Shown: positions 33,840 to 44,071, numbered from the stretch's first letter. The stretch is 64,000 bases of DNA from Microbacterium oxydans (GCF_026559675.1 NZ_CP092891.1:2976001-3040000); one strand, 5' to 3'. Notes: a model not told the origin generated them from the sequence alone. Numbers and translations: made by a program.

Positions 33840-35450
33840 ATGACGATTCCGACTGCGCCACCGCCCCCCGCCGATCACGCCGCTCCGGCCGTCGGCACCC
33901 CCGGCGCCGACATCCCCCGCGGCGCCGATCGATTCCTGCTCTGGGTCGCCGGACTCGGCGTCGCACGGTCCGAGGGATGGCTGGGCGGCGTCGCCGCGGG
34001 CATCGCCGCACGTCTGCGCATCGACCCCCTGATCGTGCGCGGCGTGCTCGTGGTCGCCGCGCTGTTCGGGCTGCCGGTGATCTTCCTCTACGCCGCGGCC
34101 TGGGCGCTGCTGCCCGATGTCGACGGACGCGTCCACGTCCGCGACCTGCTGCGCCGCGACTACCAGCCGGTGCAGTGGGGCATCCTCGCGATGGCCGTCA
34201 TCGGACTGTTCCCGACCGCCCCGCTCGCCGGCCGCCTGTTCGGCCTCGGCTACGACGGCTGGTCGGCCCTGTCGCTCACCAGCTGGGTCGTCGGGCTCGT
34301 CCTCGTCGCCGGCCTGCTCTTCCTGATCGTGCGTGCTGCGAGCCGCACCCCGGGTGCTTCCGCGTCGGACCTGCCGATGGCTTCCGCAGTTCCGACGGCC
34401 CCGGCCGCGTCCGCTCCCCTCGGTGATTCGGGTACCGCCGAGGGGGCGGACGCCACACTCTCGCAGCAGGCCTCCACGGATGCCGAGACGGTCGTGTCCG
34501 AGAGCCCGGAGGCGTCGAGCTTCTATCCGCCGGCGCCCGCCGCCCCCGCGACGCTCACCGCCACGCCCCCAGCCCCGCCGGCTCCGCTGCCGCCCGGGTC
34601 GCAGGATCCCGCCGCTCTCGAAGCGTGGCGCGCCCAGCACGCGGCCTGGAAGGAGCAGGACCAGGCCTGGCGCCGCCAGCAGCAGGATGTCGAGCGCGCC
34701 GCCCGTGAGCAGCTGCGCCGTGAGCGCCAGGCCGAAGCGGCCGTGTTCGCCGCGGAAGCGGCCGAGCGTCGGCGCATCCGTCGCTCATCGAACCCGCGAG
34801 CGGGCTTCGCCTTCGCCGCGACCTTCCTGGGCCTGGCGATCATCACGGGCGCCGCCGTCGGACTCACCAGTGGCGGAGACGCGCTCGCCGGTGCCCTCGG
34901 CCTCCTCGCGGCAGCGCTCATCCTCGCACTCGGGATGATCGTGGCCGGAGCGTTCCGGCGCCGCAGCGGCTTCCTGGCCTTCGCCACCGTGCTGACGCTG
35001 ATCGGCGGACTCGTGGCGGGCGGATTCTCGACCCTCCAGGGCTTCACGCTGGGCTGGGCATCCATCGAGAACAACCAGGCCGCGCACATCCGTCAACCGT
35101 TCGGGGACCTCTCGATGACGCTCTATCCGCATGAGGACGGACCGCGACCGATCGTCGTCGAGAAGGGGACGGGCACGACGTACATCTACGTGAACGCCGG
35201 CGTCGAGCTGCAGCTGCGCGCCACGGTGGACACCGCGAACGTGGACTGGACGCGCGTCGCGGAGGGCGACGGCGAGGTCCTCGACTCCGGCGTCCTGCAG
35301 GGCACGCGCCGAGGAGGCGAATCGGTCATCGTCGAGGACATCTCCGCGGAGACCGGCTCCCCGAAGACCATCCAGCCCGTCACCATCGATCAGGACAGCG
35401 GCGACATCTCGATCACCGTCGTCGAACCCGCGAAGGAAGAACAGCGATGA
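33840..35450 (+). CDS. PspC domain-containing membrane protein
   Basis: 536 residues. After a Pro/Ala-rich start, a PspC domain covers residues about 40-100 (SEGWLGGVAAGIAARLRIDP, FLYAAAWALLPD). Two further membrane segments follow. A long disordered Ala/Pro linker then leads to a charged coiled-coil stretch (AWRRQQQDVERAAREQLRRE), three membrane segments and an exported C-terminal beta domain like those of LiaF/DUF4097 proteins. It is probably the sensor partner or effector of the divergent PspC kinase system. CAGGAT ends 6 nt before ATG 33840, suggesting a leaderless transcript. The stop overlaps the next start (ATGA). Confidence 0.88.
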   Translation: MTIPTAPPPPADHAAPAVGTPGADIPRGADRFLLWVAGLGVARSEGWLGGVAAGIAARLRIDPLIVRGVLVVAALFGLPVIFLYAAAWALLPDVDGRVHVRDLLRRDYQPVQWGILAMAVIGLFPTAPLAGRLFGLGYDGWSALSLTSWVVGLVLVAGLLFLIVRAASRTPGASASDLPMASAVPTAPAASAPLGDSGTAEGADATLSQQASTDAETVVSESPEASSFYPPAPAAPATLTATPPAPPAPLPPGSQDPAALEAWRAQHAAWKEQDQAWRRQQQDVERAAREQLRRERQAEAAVFAAEAAERRRIRRSSNPRAGFAFAATFLGLAIITGAAVGLTSGGDALAGALGLLAAALILALGMIVAGAFRRRSGFLAFATVLTLIGGLVAGGFSTLQGFTLGWASIENNQAAHIRQPFGDLSMTLYPHEDGPRPIVVEKGTGTTYIYVNAGVELQLRATVDTANVDWTRVAEGDGEVLDSGVLQGTRRGGESVIVEDISAETGSPKTIQPVTIDQDSGDISITVVEPAKEEQR

Positions 35451-35773
35451 GCACTCCGACGATCACCGAGACGACCACCACTCCTCGCACGCGTTGGGCA
35501 GGCATCATCTGGGGCCTCCTGTTCGCTGCGACCGCCGCGACCGCCCTCTGGATGCTCAGCGATGCCGACCGGCGGGCCACGATCGGAGACGGGCTGCTGG
35601 CCCTGACGCCGACGACCATCGTCACGATCATCCTGCTGACCATCGGCGTGCTGCTCCTCGCGAACGGCGCCGTGGGCCTCGTCCGCCGGGTGCAGCGGAA
35701 GCTCGCGTCCACGGACACCCGGCAGGACGGTGTCGTGCCCCGGGTCGAGGTGCCCGGCTCTCTCGCCGAGTAG
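35447..35773 (+). CDS. Small membrane protein coupled to the PspC gene
   Basis: 108 residues with two clear membrane segments (WAGIIWGLLFAATAATALWM and TTIVTIILLTIGVLLLANGA) and a short charged C-terminus. I recognise no domain. The ATGA overlap with the PspC gene means translational coupling, so it likely works in the same envelope-stress module. Confidence 0.8.
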   Translation: MSTPTITETTTTPRTRWAGIIWGLLFAATAATALWMLSDADRRATIGDGLLALTPTTIVTIILLTIGVLLLANGAVGLVRRVQRKLASTDTRQDGVVPRVEVPGSLAE

Positions 35774-35783
35774 CCTGGATCCC

Positions 35784-36524
35784 ATGGCGAATCAGGGAAG
35801 ACGGCCCGCGAAGGGCGCAGGGCGCGGCACACCGGTGCGCCGGAACAAGGCCGCTCCCGCCGAGAGGTTCCCGCCGCAGAAGCCCAAGAAGAAGACGGCC
35901 AAGGTCGTGTTCGACGCCCCGGCCCCCGAGTCGGAGGAGCCGCGCACGTTCCGCCTCGGCGCCGTGCCCGGTGCAACCCCGGGCAAGTGGATCAGCGCCT
36001 GGAAGCAGCGGATGCCGCGGGTGCCGCTCGAGCTCGTCCCGATCGAGGCCGCGACACAGCGCGCCGCACTCGACGAGGTCGACGCGGCACTCGTGCGACT
36101 GCCCCTCGCCGACGATTCGCTGCACATCATCGCCCTCTACGACGAGGTGCCCGTCGTCGTCGCCGCCGTCGACTCGCACCTGATGGCGGCCGAGAACCTC
36201 ACCGCCGCGGATCTGGAGGGCGAGGTCGTGATCGGTCTGACCGACGACGTGCTCGGCACGTTCGACCTCCCCGGCACGGTCCCGGCGGCGTTCGCCGCAC
36301 TGCCGACGGAAGAGGCGATCGCCACGGCGGCCTCCGGCGTCGGCATCGTGATCGTCCCCATGTCGCTGGCCCGCCTGCACCACCGCAAGGATGCCGATCA
36401 CCGCGTGCTCGACGGTGGCCCGGAGTCGACGGTCGCCCTCGTCTGGCCGCGGGACCGCACGACGCCCGATGTCGAGACGTTCGTGGGCATCGTCCGCGGC
36501 CGCACGGCGAACTCCTCGCGGTGA
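35784..36524 (+). CDS. LysR-type effector-binding domain protein without a DNA-binding domain
   Basis: 246 residues. Residues about 60-235 have the fold pattern of a LysR substrate-binding domain: FRLGAVPGATPGKWISAWKQ, DAALVRLPLADDSLHIIALY, DEVPVVVAAVDSHLMA and TAASGVGIVIVPMSLARLHH. The expected N-terminal winged helix is absent and is replaced by a basic, Pro-rich tail (KKKTAKVVF). It may bind a small molecule and work through another protein, or be a decayed regulator. The start ATG at 35784 has TAGCCT 7 nt upstream. It is transcribed after the PspC pair, 10 nt from its stop. Confidence 0.8.
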   Translation: MANQGRRPAKGAGRGTPVRRNKAAPAERFPPQKPKKKTAKVVFDAPAPESEEPRTFRLGAVPGATPGKWISAWKQRMPRVPLELVPIEAATQRAALDEVDAALVRLPLADDSLHIIALYDEVPVVVAAVDSHLMAAENLTAADLEGEVVIGLTDDVLGTFDLPGTVPAAFAALPTEEAIATAASGVGIVIVPMSLARLHHRKDADHRVLDGGPESTVALVWPRDRTTPDVETFVGIVRGRTANSSR

Positions 36525-36564
36525 CCGCGTCGGACAGCCGCCGCACGCTCGTTAGAATCTCCTG

Positions 36565-37281
36565 ATGGCCTCGCTTCTCTACGTCTGCGTGCGGCCCGAG
36601 ATCGGGGCGGCGGATGCCGAGCATGCCTCCTTCCGGCGGGCGCTCGGCGTCGACGTGGTCGACCGGCTCGACCTCCTGGAGACGCCGCTGCACATCGAGC
36701 GCCTGCGGGGCTACCGCGGTGTCGTCGTCGGCGGTTCGCCCTTCAACGTCTCGGACACCGTGAAGTCCGCGGAGCAGCTGCGCGTGGAGGCCGATCTGCG
36801 CACGCTCGCCGACGCCGCGATGGCCGCCGAGATCGCGGTGTTCTTCACCTGCTTCAGCATCGGCGTCGTCACCCGGATGCTGGGCGGCGAGGTCGTGACG
36901 GACACCCCCGAGCCCGCGAGCGCCACCGTGATCACGACGACCGCGGAGGGCGCGGCCGACCCGGTGTTCGGCCCCAGCGGCTCCGCACTGACGGTGTTCA
37001 CGGCCCACAAGGAGAGCGCGGCGGACACCCCGCCCGGCGCCGTGCTGCTCGCGACCAACGAGGTCTGCCCGGTGCAGGCCTACCGCGTGGGCACGCACCT
37101 GTACGCCGCGCAGTTCCACCCCGAGCCGACGCCCCGCGACTTCGCCGACCGGATGACGTTCTACCGCACCACCGGCTACTTCGATCCGGACGAGTTCGAC
37201 GAGGTTCAGCAGCAGGTGCTCGCGGCATCCGTCACCGAGGGCGCCGCGCTGCTCCGCCGGTTCGCGGAGACCTTCGCCTGA
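36565..37281 (+). CDS. Class I glutamine amidotransferase-like protein
   Basis: 238 residues with the triad of a type 1 GATase: nucleophile C96 in FFTCFSIGV, and H185 and E187 in AAQFHPEPT. It resembles stand-alone GuaA-like amidotransferases whose partner and substrate are unknown. The GGSPFNVSD segment supplies the oxyanion loop. TAGAAT (36553-36558) ends exactly 6 nt before ATG 36565 with no Shine-Dalgarno, so the mRNA is probably leaderless and the gene has its own promoter. Confidence 0.85.
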   Translation: MASLLYVCVRPEIGAADAEHASFRRALGVDVVDRLDLLETPLHIERLRGYRGVVVGGSPFNVSDTVKSAEQLRVEADLRTLADAAMAAEIAVFFTCFSIGVVTRMLGGEVVTDTPEPASATVITTTAEGAADPVFGPSGSALTVFTAHKESAADTPPGAVLLATNEVCPVQAYRVGTHLYAAQFHPEPTPRDFADRMTFYRTTGYFDPDEFDEVQQQVLAASVTEGAALLRRFAETFA

Positions 37282-37297
37282 GTCGGATCACCTGAGC

Positions 37298-37768
37298 TCA
37301 GCTGTCGGCCGAGCCCCGCAGCAGCGCCACCCGCTCGCGCAGATATGCCTCCAGGGGCATGTAACCGCCGGCCGTGCTCCAGCGCACCGACGGAACGCCG
37401 TCGATCAGGGCCAGCGGACCCGACGCGCCCCCGGCATCCACCGCATCCACGTCGATCACGCTCCACCCCACGTGCACGACGTCGCCCTCGTCGAAGCCGC
37501 CGCGCAGCGCCTCCGCGCGACGCTCGGCACGCTCCCTGGCCGACTCGGCCGTGTACCCCCGACGCCCGGGATCGGCGGCGCGCAGCACCTCGGCCGTGGC
37601 CAGCGCATGCGTGTCGGTGAGCAGCAGCACGCCCAGGTGCCAGGCCTCGCCGACCCGCACGATGCGTCGCCCGCGCCACCGCGAATCCCGCTGCTCCCCC
37701 AGCCCCTCCTTCGGGGCGTCGGCGAGGTCGCGCACGGCCTGGGTCAGCAGATCGGATGCGGTGGTCAC
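37298..37768 (-). CDS. Conserved-type hypothetical protein coupled to the antiporter gene
   Basis: 156 residues, soluble, with no signal or membrane segment. A helical N-terminus (LLTQAVRDLADAP) is followed by RGRRIVRVGEAWHLGVLLLT and a charged helix (RERAERRAEALRG). I do not recognise the family. The start GTG at 37768 overlaps the stop of the cation/proton antiporter gene (GTGA), so it is made together with that transporter. It may be an accessory protein, but the sequence does not show how. Confidence 0.75.
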   Translation of the reverse strand: MTTASDLLTQAVRDLADAPKEGLGEQRDSRWRGRRIVRVGEAWHLGVLLLTDTHALATAEVLRAADPGRRGYTAESARERAERRAEALRGGFDEGDVVHVGWSVIDVDAVDAGGASGPLALIDGVPSVRWSTAGGYMPLEAYLRERVALLRGSADS

Positions 37769-38979
37769 AGCTCTCCCTGGGTCGTTCGGATCGCACGGGC
37801 GGGACCCGCGACCTCCTCGCGGTCGCCGCGCAGGGTCATGCCGATGAGCGGATACAGCAGCACCGACAGCATGCCGGCACCGACGAGCGCGGCGGCCGTG
37901 CCGGTGTCGAGCATCTTCTGGTCGACGCCGATCGCGGTGACCGCGACGATGATCGGGAGGCCGGTCGCGGCGAGGAGCCCCAGGGCCGCGCGGTCGCGGA
38001 CGCTCATCCCGGCCGGGGCCGAGAGCTGCGCGGCCGAGCCGCGGATCACGAGCAGCGCGATCAGGAAGATCGGCACCAGGGCCAGTGCCGCCGGCGAGGT
38101 GAGGAGGGCCTGCAGGTCGAAGGTGACCCCCGTGTAGAGGAAGAAGATCGGCACGAGGAAACCGAACGCGATCGCCTCGATCTTGCTCTCCACCTCCTCC
38201 GCATCCTTCTTCGGCGCACGCGACATGATGATGCGCCAGATCGCCCCGGCCACGAACGCCCCGAGCAGCATGTCGAGGTCGAGCATCACGCTGAGCCCGA
38301 CGAGCGCGGCGATCAGGAGGATCACGAACCGCACGCCGAACTGATCCGAGGTGTGCAGGGTGGCCCGGACGATGCGGTGCAGCCGGCCATGCGGCACGCG
38401 ATGCGCCAACAGCACGGCGAGGCCCGCCAGCACCACGAAGGTGAGCAGGACGGCGGTCGCGATCGGCGTGGTCCGGGTGCTGAGGAAGATCGAGATCGCG
38501 ATCAGCGGCAGGAACTCCCCGACGGCGCCGATCGCGCTGATCGCGCGGCCGAACGGCGTATCCAGTTCGCGCGCATCGCGCAGGATCGGCATCAGCGTCC
38601 CGAGCGCCGTGGAGCTCAGCGCGATGCCGATCACGACCATGCCCTCGCCCGGGGCGAAGAAGAAGCCCAGGCCGATGCCCAGGAGCACGCTGAGGAGCCA
38701 TCCGAGCGAGGCGCGCGCCAGCGGCTTGCCCGCCACCGTCTTGAAGTCGATCTCGGTGCCCGCGACGAAGAACAGCAGCGCCAGGCCGAAGTCGCTGAGC
38801 TTCTCCAGCAGCGGACCGGGCTCGACCCAGCCGAGCACGGCAGGACCGACGAGGATGCCGAGGACCAGCTCGAACACCACGATCGGCACGCGCACCACGG
38901 GGCGCACCCCACGGGCGAGCAGGGGCGCGGCGACGGCCAGCAGGGGGATCAGCACCAGGCCGAGGTCGCTCGCTTCCAC
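37765..38979 (-). CDS. Cation:proton antiporter (CPA2-type)
   Basis: 404 residues with about 12 membrane segments. It shows the CPA2 pattern FFVAGTEIDFKTVAGKP near helix 4 and APGEGMVVIGIALSSTALGT with downstream acidic residues in GAFVAGAIWRIIM. It would exchange Na+ or K+ for protons across the membrane. It lacks the RCK/TrkA-N domain found on KefB/C. The GTG at 38979 is used because GAGAGTC and TACTCT lie just upstream. Longer in-frame starts add a Cys/Arg-rich non-membrane stretch. It is divergent from purU. Confidence 0.87.
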   Translation of the reverse strand: MEASDLGLVLIPLLAVAAPLLARGVRPVVRVPIVVFELVLGILVGPAVLGWVEPGPLLEKLSDFGLALLFFVAGTEIDFKTVAGKPLARASLGWLLSVLLGIGLGFFFAPGEGMVVIGIALSSTALGTLMPILRDARELDTPFGRAISAIGAVGEFLPLIAISIFLSTRTTPIATAVLLTFVVLAGLAVLLAHRVPHGRLHRIVRATLHTSDQFGVRFVILLIAALVGLSVMLDLDMLLGAFVAGAIWRIIMSRAPKKDAEEVESKIEAIAFGFLVPIFFLYTGVTFDLQALLTSPAALALVPIFLIALLVIRGSAAQLSAPAGMSVRDRAALGLLAATGLPIIVAVTAIGVDQKMLDTGTAAALVGAGMLSVLLYPLIGMTLRGDREEVAGPARAIRTTQGEL

Positions 38980-39065
38980 GACTCTCAGAGTAGCGACTGC
39001 GCCCGCGCGATTCGCCCGCTCGTCGCATCCACGGCAGAATCGATGCACACCCTCGAGGAGCCCCC

Positions 39066-39906
<841 letters not shown>

Positions 39907-39917
<11 letters not shown>

Positions 39918-41013
39918 CGGCCGGCTCCTCCCCGGCGTTCCGGTTCTCGTCGCTCCGGGCGTCGCTCGGGGCCGCATCGGGGACCCCCGCCGCCAGCTCG
40001 GCGAACACCTCGGCGGCGGTGTCGTACTCCACCAGCGGCGCGGCCTGCCCCATCCACAGGGACTGCAGCGCGCCGAGGTTCTGCTCCCCCGCCGCCGTGC
40101 GGAATCGTCCGGTGAGCCAGTTCTGCATCGGGAACGGCGCGATCGTGCCGCTCGCCTCGATCGCCCGCACCACGCGGTTGCGCGCGCCGCGGGCGAGACG
40201 TCCGCTCATCGCACGCGTGAGCACGGTCTCGTCGGCCGCCGTCGTGCGGATCGCGTCGCGGTGCGCCTGGTTGGCTGCCGACTCCGAGGTCGCGAGGAAG
40301 GCGGTCCCCACCTGCACCCCGGAGGCGCCCAGGGCGAACGCGGCGGCCACGCCTCGTCGGTCGGCGATGCCTCCGGCCGCGATCACGGGCACGTCGACCG
40401 CATCGACGACCTGCGGGACCAGAGCGAACGTCCCGACCAGCGACTCCTCGGCGGGGCGCAGGAACGACACCCGGTGGCCGGCCGCCTCCGCCCCGGTCGC
40501 GACGAGCGCATCGACCCCTCCCTCGGCGAGCGCGACCGCCTCCGCCACGGTGGTCGCGGTGCCGACGACCCGGATACCGCGACGATGCGCCTCTTCGACG
40601 AGGGCGGCGGACGGCACGCCGAACACCACGCTCAGCACCGCGGGCTCGACCTCCCAGATCGCGTCGAGCTGCTCCTCGAGCGAGGGGTTGTATCGCTCAG
40701 GGCGGGCGGGGACGTCGACGCCGACCGCCTCGTAGAACGGCTGCAGCGCCTGCGCGAACACCGTGTGCTGCGGATTCGGCTCGACCTCGTCACCCATCGG
40801 GAGCCAGATGTTCACCGCGATCGGTCGGTCGGTCAACGCACGCAGCTCCGCCCCGGTGGCGCGGATGCGGTCGCCGTCATAGCCGTACAGGCCGAAGGAG
40901 CCGAGCCCGCCCGCCTCGCTCACCGCCGCGGTGAGCGTCGTGGACGAGAGCCCGCCGAAGGGGCCGAGGATGATCGGATGCTCGATCCCGAGCAGGGCGC
41001 GGAGGTCACTCAT
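39907..41013 (-). CDS. Nitronate monooxygenase / NAD(P)H-dependent flavin oxidoreductase
   Basis: 368-residue TIM-barrel flavoprotein of the 2-nitropropane dioxygenase family. Features are an N-terminal PIILGPFGGLSS, the FMN-phosphate region ATGAEAAGHRVS, PVIAAGGIADRRGVAAAFAL and LGASGVQVGTAFLATSES. It oxidises alkyl nitronates such as propionate-3-nitronate, or acts as an NADH:quinone reductase in some members. TAACGT lies 6 nt before ATG 41013, so it is probably leaderless. The 3' end overlaps purU on the other strand. Confidence 0.88.
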
Positions 41014-41110
41014 GCTTCGACGTTACGCCCGCGGCGTACCCGCGAGGCCACCCGTGACGGAGGGAGCCCCGGGTCCCGGTGCTACCCTCGCTGGAGAAGG
41101 GAGCGCGCAC

Positions 41111-41383
41111 ATGAGCGAGTGGTTCGGGCAGATGCTGACCTTCGTCGCGACCGCGCTCGGCCTCGTCTCGATGCCGGACGCCGCGGCCCTCGGCCTCGCG
41201 ATCGCGCTCCTCGCCGTGACCGCCCTCACGCTCGCCATCGTGCTGAGCGTGCGCCCGGAGGCCTCGTCCGACTCCCCGCATCCGTTGCGGGCGATCGACG
41301 TCGGCACCATCCTCACACAGAGCGATCCTGATGCCGCCGGGCATCCGCGCCCTCGGGCGCCGGGAGTCGCGACCGCCGCGTAG
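41111..41383 (+). CDS. Small membrane protein (DUF6412-like)
   Basis: 90 residues with two adjacent hydrophobic segments (MLTFVATALGLVSMPDAAAL and LAIALLAVTALTLAIVLSVR) and a polar tail. I connect it with DUF6412 by its length and its place before a YidC-type gene, from memory. The function is unknown. AAGGGAG precedes ATG 41111. The insertase gene starts 63 nt downstream in the same direction. Confidence 0.75.
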   Translation: MSEWFGQMLTFVATALGLVSMPDAAALGLAIALLAVTALTLAIVLSVRPEASSDSPHPLRAIDVGTILTQSDPDAAGHPRPRAPGVATAA

Positions 41384-41446
41384 TCCGTTCCGACGGGACG
41401 ACGCGGCTTTCGCCGACCCTTCCCGACGCCACGAACGGACACTTCC

Positions 41447-42226
41447 ATGGACCCCTTTGCCTTTCCCCCACTCACCGCCCTCCTCGACGCCGCCTACGGC
41501 GCCCTGACCGGACTCTCCGATCTCCTCACCCCGATCGCCGGGGCCTCCGCCGCCGCCCTCGCCGTCGTGCTGGTCACGCTGCTGGTGCGGGCGCTCCTCA
41601 TCCCCGTCGGCATCTCCCAGGCCAAGGCCGAGCAGACCAGGGCACGCCTCGCCCCGAAGCTGCGCGAGCTGCAGCGCCGCCACAAGAAGAACCCCGAGCG
41701 CCTGCAGAAGGAGATGATGGCGCTCTACAAGGCCGAGAACACCTCGCCGTTCGCGGGGATGCTCCCGGTGCTGGCGCAGGCCCCGGTCGTCGGCCTCCTC
41801 TACACGCTGTTCCTCCGCCCGGAGATCGCCGGACACCCGAACGCCCTGCTCGCGCACGACCTGTTCGGCGCTCCGCTGGGCACGAGTCTGGTCTCGGCGC
41901 TCTTCGGCGGCACGGCCACCCCGGCGACGTTCCTGGTCTTCGGGGTGCTGCTCGCCGTGATGATCGCGGTCGCCGAGGTCACCCGCCGCGTGTTCCGCCC
42001 GACTCCCGTCGAGGGCGACGACTCGCCCCTGAACTCGCCCACGATGATGCGCGTCATGTCGGCGATGCACTACCTGACGGCGGTGTTCGCCGCGTTCGTG
42101 CCGCTCGCCGCCGCGCTGTACCTCACCGTCACGGTGGTGTGGACGCTCGTGCAGCGGGTCATCCTGCGCCGCCGGTACCCCCTGCCCGTCCCGGCGGTCA
42201 GTCGGGCAGCGGTATCGGCGCGGTGA
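41447..42226 (+). CDS. YidC/Oxa1 family membrane insertase (second-type, short)
   Basis: 259 residues with five membrane segments. The conserved Arg of the hydrophilic groove is in VRALLIPVGISQAKAEQTRA. The cytosolic hairpin is KLRELQRRHKKNPERLQKEM, with AQAPVVGLLYTLFL after it. It inserts small membrane proteins. It is shorter than a typical actinobacterial housekeeping YidC and lacks the rpmH/rnpA neighbours, so it is probably a specialised paralogue working with the small membrane protein encoded before it. The 3' end overlaps the EamA gene by 29 nt. Confidence 0.88.
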   Translation: MDPFAFPPLTALLDAAYGALTGLSDLLTPIAGASAAALAVVLVTLLVRALLIPVGISQAKAEQTRARLAPKLRELQRRHKKNPERLQKEMMALYKAENTSPFAGMLPVLAQAPVVGLLYTLFLRPEIAGHPNALLAHDLFGAPLGTSLVSALFGGTATPATFLVFGVLLAVMIAVAEVTRRVFRPTPVEGDDSPLNSPTMMRVMSAMHYLTAVFAAFVPLAAALYLTVTVVWTLVQRVILRRRYPLPVPAVSRAAVSAR

Positions 42227-43115
42227 AGGGCCCGGAGGGGCCGCCGTCGCGGCGGTCCCTCCGCACACCGAGCGTGGTCCCGACGCTCGCGGCGATCACG
42301 AGGCCCACGGCCAGCATGCGCAGCGGGGTCGCGTCCTGCCCGAGGATCAGCCAGCCGGCCAGGGTCGCGAACGCCGGTTCGAGGCTCAGCAGCACCCCGA
42401 ACACGCGCTGCGGCAGACGGCGCAGCGCCGCGAGCTCGAAGGTGTACGGGATGACCGACGACAGCACCGCGGTGATCGCCGCGAGCAGCAGGAGCTGCGG
42501 GTCCATCGCCACGGTCGAGACCGCCGGGATGCCGACAGGGATGAGCAGCACGGCCGCGACCACGAGTCCCATCGCCAACCCGCTGTTCCCGGGGATGAGC
42601 GCGCCGACGCGGGCGCTCATCCGGATGTACATGATCCAGAAGCCGGCGGCGATGAGGATGAAGACCACGCCGAGCGGGTCGAGGGGCTCGGCGCCGATCA
42701 GGCCGTCGATGCCGAGCACCACCATGCCGAGGAGGGCCACGCCGACCCACGCGGCATCCGCGAGCCGACGCGTGAGCACGGCCGCGAGCACGAGGGGTCC
42801 GAGGAACTCGATCGCGACCGCGGGGCCCAGCGGGATGCGGTCGATCGCGGCGTAGAAGAAGCCGTTCATCGCGGCCAAGGAGACACCGAAGAGCACCGCG
42901 GCGAGCCACTGCGCGCGCGTCCACTTCCCCGGTCGCGGCCGCACGAGCACCACGAGGAGGATGGCGGCGATCGCCACGCGCAACGAGGTCACGCCCCAGG
43001 GGCCGAGCACCGGGAACAGCTGCGCCGCGACCGCCGCGCCGAACGGCAGCGACAGGCACGATCCGATGACGAGTGCCACCCCGACGAGGGGGCCGGAGGC
43101 GGCGGGCTTCTGCAC
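42198..43115 (-). CDS. EamA/DMT family exporter
   Basis: 305 residues with ten membrane segments in two EamA repeats. The pattern (FPVLGPWGVTSLRVAIAAIL, FLGPLVLAAVLTRRLADAAW, SLEPAFATLAGWLILGQ) is close to RhtA-type amino acid/homoserine exporters. The start GTG at 43115 has TAAGCT exactly 6 nt upstream and no Shine-Dalgarno, so it is probably leaderless. The substrate is not certain. Confidence 0.88.
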   Translation of the reverse strand: MQKPAASGPLVGVALVIGSCLSLPFGAAVAAQLFPVLGPWGVTSLRVAIAAILLVVLVRPRPGKWTRAQWLAAVLFGVSLAAMNGFFYAAIDRIPLGPAVAIEFLGPLVLAAVLTRRLADAAWVGVALLGMVVLGIDGLIGAEPLDPLGVVFILIAAGFWIMYIRMSARVGALIPGNSGLAMGLVVAAVLLIPVGIPAVSTVAMDPQLLLLAAITAVLSSVIPYTFELAALRRLPQRVFGVLLSLEPAFATLAGWLILGQDATPLRMLAVGLVIAASVGTTLGVRRDRRDGGPSGPFTAPIPLPD

Positions 43116-43174
43116 CAGACAAGCTTAGGCGGCGGCCCCCGGGGGAACCGCCGCCTCCGCGCGAAGCGTCCGGG

Positions 43175-44059
43175 TCAGAGCGCCTTGCCGCCCGTGACCG
43201 CGATGACCGATCCGGAGGTGTACGACGACTCCGCCGATGCCAGGTACACGTAGGCGCCCGCGAGTTCGGCCGGCTGCCCCGCCCGGCCCAGCGGGGTGTC
43301 CGCACCGAAGGTCGCCAGTCGCTCGGCGTCCCATCCGGTCGCGGGGATCAGCGGCGTCCAGATCGGGCCGGGGGCGACGGCGTTGACCCGGATGCCGCGG
43401 GGGCCCGCCTCCTCGGCGAGCGCCTTCACAAACGCGACCTGGGCGGCCTTCGTCATGGCGTAGTCGATCAGGCCCGGCGAGGGGTTGTACGCCTGGACGG
43501 ACGCCGTGACGATGATGCTCGCGCCCGGTTCGAGGTCGGGATAGGCCGCCCGTGCCGAGAACAGCAACCCCGCGAGGTTCGTGTCGAACACCCGGCGCAT
43601 CCGCTCGGTCTCGAGGCTCTCGAACCCGTCGATGTCGTGCTGGTAGCCGGCGTTGAGCACGAGGACGTCGAGTCCTCCCAGCTCGCGGCGCGTGCCGGCG
43701 ACGATCTCGGTCGCGAACGCCTCGTCGCGCAGGTCGCCCGCGAAGCCCACGCCGGTGCGCCCGGTCTCGCGGACCAGGGCGAGCGTGTCCTCCGCGTCGT
43801 CCTGCTCCTCGGGCATGTGCGCGATCGCGATGTCGGCTCCCTCCCGGGCGAACGCGATCGCGACGGCGCGGCCGATGCCGGAGTCGCCACCCGTGATGAG
43901 GGCGCGGCGTCCCTCCAGCCGGCCGTGACCGGCATAGGTCTGCTCGCCGTGGTCGGGTTCGGGGCGGGTCTTCTCGGTCAGTCCCGGCTGGTCCTGGTGC
44001 TGGGCGGGGAAGCCCTCCTCGCGGTGCGCGTGCCGGGGGTCGGGTGTGTCGTCGGTCAT
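43175..44059 (-). CDS. SDR family oxidoreductase (YghA/GsiB-adjacent stress type)
   Basis: 294 residues. A polar 45-residue N-terminal extension (HREEGFPAQHQDQPG) comes first, then TGGDSGIG at 56-63, LNAGYQ, ASVQAYN and YAMTK. SDRs with this extension (YghA, YhdF and similar) are usually general-stress proteins of uncertain substrate. The ATG at 44059 has GGAGGA upstream; the longer frame to 44134 is not needed. A tandem 14-bp repeat lies in the leader. Confidence 0.9.
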   Translation of the reverse strand: MTDDTPDPRHAHREEGFPAQHQDQPGLTEKTRPEPDHGEQTYAGHGRLEGRRALITGGDSGIGRAVAIAFAREGADIAIAHMPEEQDDAEDTLALVRETGRTGVGFAGDLRDEAFATEIVAGTRRELGGLDVLVLNAGYQHDIDGFESLETERMRRVFDTNLAGLLFSARAAYPDLEPGASIIVTASVQAYNPSPGLIDYAMTKAAQVAFVKALAEEAGPRGIRVNAVAPGPIWTPLIPATGWDAERLATFGADTPLGRAGQPAELAGAYVYLASAESSYTSGSVIAVTGGKAL

Positions 44060-44071
44060 GGCCGGTCCTCC

